Assembly (NCBI GenBank): GCA_002352225.1
Contig: DEIA01000046.1
Span: 41,934 to 50,367 of the forward strand
DNA from: Flammeovirgaceae bacterium UBA2786
Lineage (GTDB): Bacteria; Bacteroidota; Bacteroidia; Cytophagales; Cyclobacteriaceae
Reading direction: 5' to 3'
Length of the DNA stretch: 8,434 bases
Below the pieces are notes generated by a model. The model was not told the DNA's origin and searched no databases. It worked only from the letters and a program-made list of their open reading frames with translations. Position numbers and translations under genes: made by a program. Shown here piece after piece: positions 1 through 4,637 of the stretch; the stretch's first letter is position 1, and every line of letters begins with the position of its first letter.

Positions 1-29
1 GTATTCATAAGGTTGATATTAAAATGATA

Positions 30-47
30 TTACTTTGATAAAAGTAA
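30..47. repeat. AT-rich inverted repeat upstream of the bestrophin gene
   Basis: TTACTTT (30-36) and AAAGTAA (41-47) form a perfect 7-bp inverted repeat around the 4-base loop GATA. It could be an operator, or the weak 3' hairpin of a gene ending left of the window. Its left arm plus the next base, TTACTTTG, also resembles the Bacteroidota -7 element TAnnTTTG with one mismatch, but I see no -33 TTG at the proper distance. The first 123 bases hold no other supportable feature. Confidence 0.3.
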
Positions 48-123
48 CGAAAACCAGGTTTATCAGGTTGCGATTTTGAAATATTTTTTTGAATCGGTTT
101 ATTGGAGGGCTTTTTCGCAACAT

Positions 124-1026
124 ATGGTACACTACAACCCCAAAAGTTGGTTTTCGCTCATTTTCCACGCCTATAGCCGTGGTGTGATGAGAACTCTTAC
201 TCCTGCCCTGATATTTATGACCATTTTTGCAGCCGGATTGTGCTATCTGCTGCTCGATGTTTTGCGATTTCATGAGAGTGATTTTCATACCACAATCTCC
301 ATGCACTCGTTGCTGGGTATTGTGCTGGGTCTGTTTTTGGTGTTTCGCACTAATTCTTCGTATGACCGGTGGTGGGAAGGCCGAAAGCTTTGGGGTAGCC
401 TGGTAAACAACACACGTAACTTAGCGCTTAAATTAAATGCCATTTTGCCAGAAAGTGACCTGGATAACCGGAAATGGTTTTCGGCTATGATCCCCAATTT
501 TGTATTTGCTACAAAAGAACATTTGCGTGCGGGAACTAAACTGGCTGAGTTAGCGGTAGTGAGCCCCGATTTTCTTGAAAACCTGAAAAGTGTTAACCAT
601 ATACCAAATCGGTTATCGTCTATGATGTACTCCCGCATCAACACGCTGTATAAAAACGGAGAACTAACTGGCGATCAATTATTTCTGGTAGATAAAGAGC
701 TAAAAGAATTTACCGACATAATGGGTGCATGCGAACGGATTAGAAATACTCCCATTCCCTATAACTACAGCATGTATATAAAACAATTTATTTTTATTTA
801 CCTGATAACGCTGCCTTTTGCATTTGTAACCACCTCGGGATATATCACGATACCCATTGTTACTTTGGTAACATTTGTGTTGTTAAGTGTCGAACTTATC
901 GCAGAAGAAATTGAAGATCCGTTTGGTCTGGATATTAACGATTTACCTACGGATGAACTTGCAGTGAAAATTGACGACAACGTGCGCGAAATTCTGTTGC
1001 CACCTCAATCGGCCAAAACGGAATAA
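124..1026 (+). CDS. Bestrophin-family (UPF0187/YneE-like) ion channel protein
   Basis: This is an inner-membrane protein of the bestrophin family. Family members form pentameric ion channels: animal ones conduct chloride, and the Klebsiella homologue was reported to conduct cations. Counting from the ATG at 124 it has 300 residues. The family signature FRTNSSYDRWWEGRKLWG lies at residues 74-91, a hydrophobic helix at about 26-46, a second at 60-75, and a paired hydrophobic region at about 219-260. The conserved end of the fold, ELIAEEIEDPFGLDINDLP, is at 257-275. The length is normal for bacterial members. A longer frame opens at a TTG (76) and would add 16 residues. I prefer the ATG because Bacteroidota relatives, as I recall them, begin with a similar M-x-H/T-YNPK-x-WF sequence and because GGAGG (104-108) precedes it, though at a long spacing. 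The gene stands alone on its strand, and its last 22 bases overlap a short opposing frame. Its physiological ion is unknown. Confidence 0.88.
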   Translation: MVHYNPKSWFSLIFHAYSRGVMRTLTPALIFMTIFAAGLCYLLLDVLRFHESDFHTTISMHSLLGIVLGLFLVFRTNSSYDRWWEGRKLWGSLVNNTRNLALKLNAILPESDLDNRKWFSAMIPNFVFATKEHLRAGTKLAELAVVSPDFLENLKSVNHIPNRLSSMMYSRINTLYKNGELTGDQLFLVDKELKEFTDIMGACERIRNTPIPYNYSMYIKQFIFIYLITLPFAFVTTSGYITIPIVTLVTFVLLSVELIAEEIEDPFGLDINDLPTDELAVKIDDNVREILLPPQSAKTE

Positions 1027-1127
1027 ATAAAGTAAAGAATAATTAAAAGGATCATTACGCCATACATTACAAGGTCTACCCGAACATAGGCTTTGTAGCG
1101 TTGATATAGCTCAATTAATTTTTTCAT
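1005..1127 (-). CDS. Small single-helix membrane protein, hypothetical (40 aa)
   Basis: On the minus strand an ATG at 1127-1125 opens a 40-codon frame that stops with TGA at 1007-1005. The predicted peptide starts MKKLIELYQRYKAYVRVD, which is basic and amphipathic (K2, K3, R10, K12, R16). It continues with a strongly hydrophobic stretch at about 19-38 (LVMYGVMILLIILYFIYSVL) and ends in AD. This is the pattern of a small inner-membrane protein with its N-terminus in the cytoplasm. It fills an otherwise empty gap, and its stop overlaps the convergent bestrophin gene by 22 bases. A partial promoter match lies upstream on the same strand: TACCTTG (plus-strand 1143-1149) against TAnnTTTG. I know no named family for it and assign no function. 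It could be chance, but a 20-residue hydrophobic run directly after a basic N-terminus makes translation plausible. Confidence 0.5.
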   Translation of the reverse strand: MKKLIELYQRYKAYVRVDLVMYGVMILLIILYFIYSVLAD

Positions 1128-1176
1128 TTTGAAGTAAGCCTGCAAGGTACCAAAAAACCAAAGGAATTAAAGCGGG

Positions 1177-1197
1177 TGTTGATCTAACGCATCAACA
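1177..1197. repeat. Perfect 7-bp inverted repeat, possible operator or hairpin
   Basis: TGTTGAT (1177-1183) and ATCAACA (1191-1197) are exact reverse complements separated by CTAACGC. No T-run follows on either strand, so a terminator is unlikely. The element lies about 80 bases before the TonB-receptor start and about 50 bases upstream of the minus-strand small gene, so it could serve either as a regulator-binding site or as leader structure. Confidence 0.35.
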
Positions 1198-1202
1198 ATT
1201 CA

Positions 1203-1215
1203 AATTTCTGAAATT
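1203..1215. promoter_or_regulatory. 13-bp palindrome AATTTCTGAAATT, candidate operator
   Basis: AATTTC (1203-1208) and GAAATT (1210-1215) form a perfect palindrome around a single T. It sits 5 bases from the preceding inverted repeat and 63 bases before the TonB-receptor start, a plausible position for a regulator of that operon. I found no convincing TTG/TAnnTTTG promoter pair on the plus strand between here and 1279. AT-rich palindromes of this size also occur by chance. Confidence 0.25.
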
Positions 1216-1278
1216 ATATATCGCATTCATGCAACACTAACGCTACTATTTCAGTTTATACCTCGTATTTATTTTCGT

Positions 1279-3651
1279 ATGCGATTTTTATTTTTGTTGT
1301 TACTCCTTCCGGTTGGGTTATCAGGGCAAACCCGAACCACCCTTAGTGGATATTTGAAAGACTCTTCTAATGGCGAAGCACTGATTGGTGCAACTATTTA
1401 CATTAAATCATTAGCAACTGGGGCAACTACAAACGTGTATGGATTTTATTCTCTTACGCTAGACCCGGCTACGTACGAGGTAACGTTCAGTTACATCGGA
1501 TATGCTACTCAGGTAAAAACTGTAGAGCTTACACAGAATGTGAGAATTGATATTGAGTTGGTTTCGGAAGATTTGCAATTGGAAGAAGTTGTGGTTAACG
1601 CAGAAAGAGATGAACAGGGAACGAAATCGCTGGAGATGAGCGTAAACAGGTTAGATCAGAAAACCATTACCCGTATTCCGGCTTTTATGGGTGAACCTGA
1701 CCTGATAAAGAGTTTACAACAATTACCGGGCGTTGCTACCGTGGGCGAAGGCGCCTCGGGTTTTAATGTACGCGGTGGAAGCGTAGGTCAAAACCTGATT
1801 TTATTAGACGAAGCTACCGTTTATAATTCTTCGCACCTGTTAGGTTTTTTCTCTGTGTTTAACCCCGATGCCATTAAAGACACCAAACTATACAAAGGCG
1901 CTATACCGGCCCAGTTTGGTGGCCGCATTGCCTCGTTGCTGGATGTGCGCATGAAAGAAGGTAACACCAAGACCCACGAAGTAAGCGGAGGCATTGGTAC
2001 CATCTTTAGCCGTGCAGCAGTAGAAGGACCTTTGTTCGATAGTAAGGGTTCTTTTATAGTGGCCGGAAGAAGATCATATGCCGATATAATAGCGCGCCCG
2101 TTTGTTGATCTTCTCAAAGATGGAGCTGCTCTTAATTTTTATGACCTAACCGGCAAAGCCAATTATAACATTAATAAACACAACCGGATTTACCTCTCTG
2201 GCTACACCGGCCGCGATAAATTCTTCTTTGATAAAAAACAGGGGTTTTCGTGGGGCAATAATACCGGTACGATTAGATGGAATAAAATCTTTAACGACCG
2301 CCTGTTTGCAAACTTTTCCGGTGTATTCAGCCGATACGATTATTCTTTGCAGTTTGGAGAAAACGAACGCGATAATTTTCGCTGGGAGTCTTCGGTACGC
2401 AATCTTACCTTCAAACCTGCCTTTAGTTATTTTATTAACGCGAATAACGAACTCTCTTTTGGTGCCGAAGCCAACTACTATTCCTTTGAACCGGCTAATG
2501 CATATGGTACTTCAAATGGCGCCCGCATCGATATTGGTCTTCCAGAAAAATATAACCTGGAAACTGCGCTGTATTTAGGAAACAGCCAACGCATATCGCA
2601 AGCTGTAGCAGTCGAATACGGTATCCGGTACTCGCACTTCTCAGGATTAGGGGCAGGTAAACAATATAGCTATAATGATACTATACCGGGTTTAAGAAGA
2701 ACGCCTGTAGAGGAGCGCACCTTTTCGCGCGGAGAGCGAATGGTATCTTATCAAAACCTGGAGCCGCGGTTTTCAATCAAAGCAGAACTAAACGACTATA
2801 GTTCGGTTAAAGCCAGCTACACCCGAATGGCACAATATGTACACCTGATTTCCAATACTACCGCCTCTAATCCATTAGATGTATGGACACCCAGTACGAA
2901 CAACGTAAAACCAGAACTGGGCAATCAATATGCAGTAGGTTACTTTCGAGATTTGGGAAAAGATAAAATGTTTGAGTTTTCGGTAGAAGCGTATTACCGA
3001 AGTACACAAAATCAAATTGATTATATAGATGGTGCAGATTTATTAATTAATGAATTTCTGGAAGGCGATTTATTAAGCGGTGTTGGTCGTGCATACGGAG
3101 TGGAATTTTTTCTGCAGAAAAAGGTTGGAAAATTTACCGGCTGGGCAGCTTATACACTGGCCCGTACCGAGTTAAAAGTAGATGGCATTAATCAGGGCAA
3201 TTGGTATGCAGCCCGATATGATCAAACCCATAATCTGAAACTAAGTGGATTTTATGATATAAATAAACGCTGGTCAGCATCGGCCAATTTTACGTTTGTA
3301 AGCGGAACGCCAGCCACGTTTCCTACTTCGCGTTATGTAATGCAGGGTATTCTTATTCCTTACAACGCCTATGAAAGTCGCAATAATGTTCGGTTGCCGG
3401 CCTATCACAGGTTAGACGTTTCTTTCCGGCTTGAAGGTAAAACAGTGAAACGAAATGGCAACCCTCGCAAAAATTCAGACTATTGGGTTTTTGGCGTGTA
3501 CAACGTATATGGCCGAAAAAATCCATTCTCTATTTACTTTACACAAGGTACCGAACGCGTAGCGCAGGGTAGTCCCATAAACAGCGAAGCCCGGCAGTTG
3601 TCAATTATTGGTACGTTTATTCCTTCGGTTTCTTACAATTTTAAATTCTAA
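1279..3651 (+). CDS. TonB-dependent outer-membrane receptor with carboxypeptidase-D-like N-terminal domain
   Basis: This is an outer-membrane active transporter energised by TonB-ExbB-ExbD. The 790-residue product starts with a signal peptide (residues 1-16, cleavage probably before Q17). A carboxypeptidase-regulatory-like beta-sandwich follows at about 20-95 (SGYLKDSSNGEALIGATIYI, then GFYSLTL and TFSYIGYAT), typical of Bacteroidota receptors. The plug domain spans about 115-230 and includes LQQLPGVATVGEGASGFNVR at 147-166, then GGSVGQNLILLDEATVYN, and KGAIPAQFGGRIASLLDVRM at 206-225. The remaining ~560 residues are the 22-strand barrel, ending in the aromatic terminal signal SYNFKF used by the BAM assembly machinery. 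At 790 residues it is shorter than SusC/RagA glycan receptors, and its partner is a DUF4249 lipoprotein rather than SusD, so a SusCD-type glycan role is not supported. The substrate cannot be read from the sequence. The next gene starts 3 bases after its stop, so the two are co-transcribed and probably translationally coupled. Confidence 0.95.
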   Translation: MRFLFLLLLLPVGLSGQTRTTLSGYLKDSSNGEALIGATIYIKSLATGATTNVYGFYSLTLDPATYEVTFSYIGYATQVKTVELTQNVRIDIELVSEDLQLEEVVVNAERDEQGTKSLEMSVNRLDQKTITRIPAFMGEPDLIKSLQQLPGVATVGEGASGFNVRGGSVGQNLILLDEATVYNSSHLLGFFSVFNPDAIKDTKLYKGAIPAQFGGRIASLLDVRMKEGNTKTHEVSGGIGTIFSRAAVEGPLFDSKGSFIVAGRRSYADIIARPFVDLLKDGAALNFYDLTGKANYNINKHNRIYLSGYTGRDKFFFDKKQGFSWGNNTGTIRWNKIFNDRLFANFSGVFSRYDYSLQFGENERDNFRWESSVRNLTFKPAFSYFINANNELSFGAEANYYSFEPANAYGTSNGARIDIGLPEKYNLETALYLGNSQRISQAVAVEYGIRYSHFSGLGAGKQYSYNDTIPGLRRTPVEERTFSRGERMVSYQNLEPRFSIKAELNDYSSVKASYTRMAQYVHLISNTTASNPLDVWTPSTNNVKPELGNQYAVGYFRDLGKDKMFEFSVEAYYRSTQNQIDYIDGADLLINEFLEGDLLSGVGRAYGVEFFLQKKVGKFTGWAAYTLARTELKVDGINQGNWYAARYDQTHNLKLSGFYDINKRWSASANFTFVSGTPATFPTSRYVMQGILIPYNAYESRNNVRLPAYHRLDVSFRLEGKTVKRNGNPRKNSDYWVFGVYNVYGRKNPFSIYFTQGTERVAQGSPINSEARQLSIIGTFIPSVSYNFKF

Positions 3652-3654
3652 AAG

Positions 3655-4578
3655 ATGAAGCACATTGTTTATTTTTTTCTTTTGGCTTCCTTCGTTTTCT
3701 ATTCATGCGAAGATGTGATTGATCCAAAGTTAGAACGGGCAGAACCCGTGTTGGTTGTTGATGCCTGGATTAATAACCTTGCCGACTCGCAAAAAGTTAT
3801 CTTAACGCGTACGCAACCTTATTTTGATAATGTAGTACCACCAGCCCTATCAGGCGCAACGGTAACCATCACCGATCAAAATGGAACGGTATTTACATTT
3901 ACTGAAGAGAAACCAGGCGAATATGTGTGGGTACCATCGGGCAACAATGTATTTGGTGCAGCTGGATTAACCTATACACTTTCGGTTCAAACAGGTGGCG
4001 AAACGTTTGTGGCCGAATCGCGTATGGGGCAGGTGCCGGTAGTGGATAGCATTACCTTTTTTGTGCAGGAAGGAAATCAGTTTTTTAATGATTTATATCA
4101 GGCAGAATTTTGGGCTAAAGATCCCGTTGAAACTCAGGATGCTTACTGGATTAAATTTTATAAAAATGGTGTTCATCAGAATAAGCCGGGCGAATTAATT
4201 ACTGCCTATGATGCGGGCTTTTCTAAAGGAGGTAATTTTAATGGAATAGAATTTATTCCACCTATACGCAGGGCCATTAATCCATTCGATACGGACGAGA
4301 ACGATGCCCTTATATCGCCTTACCAGGTAGGCGATTCGGTGTCGGTGCAGATACATGCCATAACCGAATCTGCTTTTAATTTTCTAAATGAAGTAAGTAT
4401 TCAGACAGACCGGCCGGGTGGTTTTGGTGAATTATTTTCCACGCCTTTAGCTAATGTTTCTACTAACATTCGAAATACCAATACAAATGGAAGTAAAGTG
4501 GTTGGTTTTTTTAATGTTGCATCTGTTTCAGGGTTAGGTCGGAAATTCAATAGCCTGGATGATGTTACAGAGAATTGA
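3655..4578 (+). CDS. DUF4249-family outer-membrane lipoprotein, partner of the TonB receptor
   Basis: The 307-residue product begins with a lipoprotein signal: K2, a hydrophobic core, then FYS-C with the lipidated cysteine at residue 18. Positions -3 and -2 (F, Y) depart from the strict lipobox, but relaxed lipoboxes are common in Bacteroidota. The acidic ED right after the cysteine resembles the surface-export signal described for Bacteroidota lipoproteins, suggesting exposure outside the cell. The body matches the DUF4249 pattern: VLVVDAWINN (32-41), an SGATVTITDQNGTVF strand (66-80), GEYVWVP (88-94), GLTYTLSVQTGGETFVAESRM (104-124, in two blocks), VPVVDSITF (127-135), and a closing KVVGFFNVASV (281-291). 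DUF4249 genes typically sit immediately after a TonB-dependent receptor, as here, so I infer a capping or substrate-capture role analogous to SusD on SusC. No enzyme motif is visible, and the biochemical function of the family is not settled to my knowledge. Confidence 0.9.
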   Translation: MKHIVYFFLLASFVFYSCEDVIDPKLERAEPVLVVDAWINNLADSQKVILTRTQPYFDNVVPPALSGATVTITDQNGTVFTFTEEKPGEYVWVPSGNNVFGAAGLTYTLSVQTGGETFVAESRMGQVPVVDSITFFVQEGNQFFNDLYQAEFWAKDPVETQDAYWIKFYKNGVHQNKPGELITAYDAGFSKGGNFNGIEFIPPIRRAINPFDTDENDALISPYQVGDSVSVQIHAITESAFNFLNEVSIQTDRPGGFGELFSTPLANVSTNIRNTNTNGSKVVGFFNVASVSGLGRKFNSLDDVTEN

Positions 4579-4612
4579 CCTTTTGCATGTAGTAAAATTC
4601 CGAACGGTAATG

Positions 4613-4637
4613 TAGCTTTCCATTTTAGATGGAGCTA
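4613..4637 (+). promoter_or_regulatory. Hairpin covering the ribosome-binding region of the peptidase/barrel gene
   Basis: TAGCT (4613-4617) pairs with AGCTA (4633-4637) and CCAT (4620-4623) with ATGG (4629-4632), leaving a TT bulge and a 5-base loop TTTAG. The two next pairs out would be G-U wobbles that include the start codon. The stem buries the only purine-rich stretch before the start (GGAG, 4631-4634) and the first base of the ATG at 4637. If it folds in mRNA it would lower translation of this gene relative to the two upstream. No terminator T-run follows, so read-through from the lipoprotein gene is plausible. Confidence 0.4.

Noticed and set aside
1..38. The 3' end of a preceding gene
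   Set aside because: One plus-strand frame stays open until TGA at 36-38, but 11 codons with no recognisable motif are not enough to call a gene.
1279..4578. A SusC/SusD glycan-uptake pair
   Set aside because: The receptor is shorter than SusC and the partner shows the DUF4249 pattern and length, not the larger TPR-containing SusD fold. No glycoside hydrolase is nearby.
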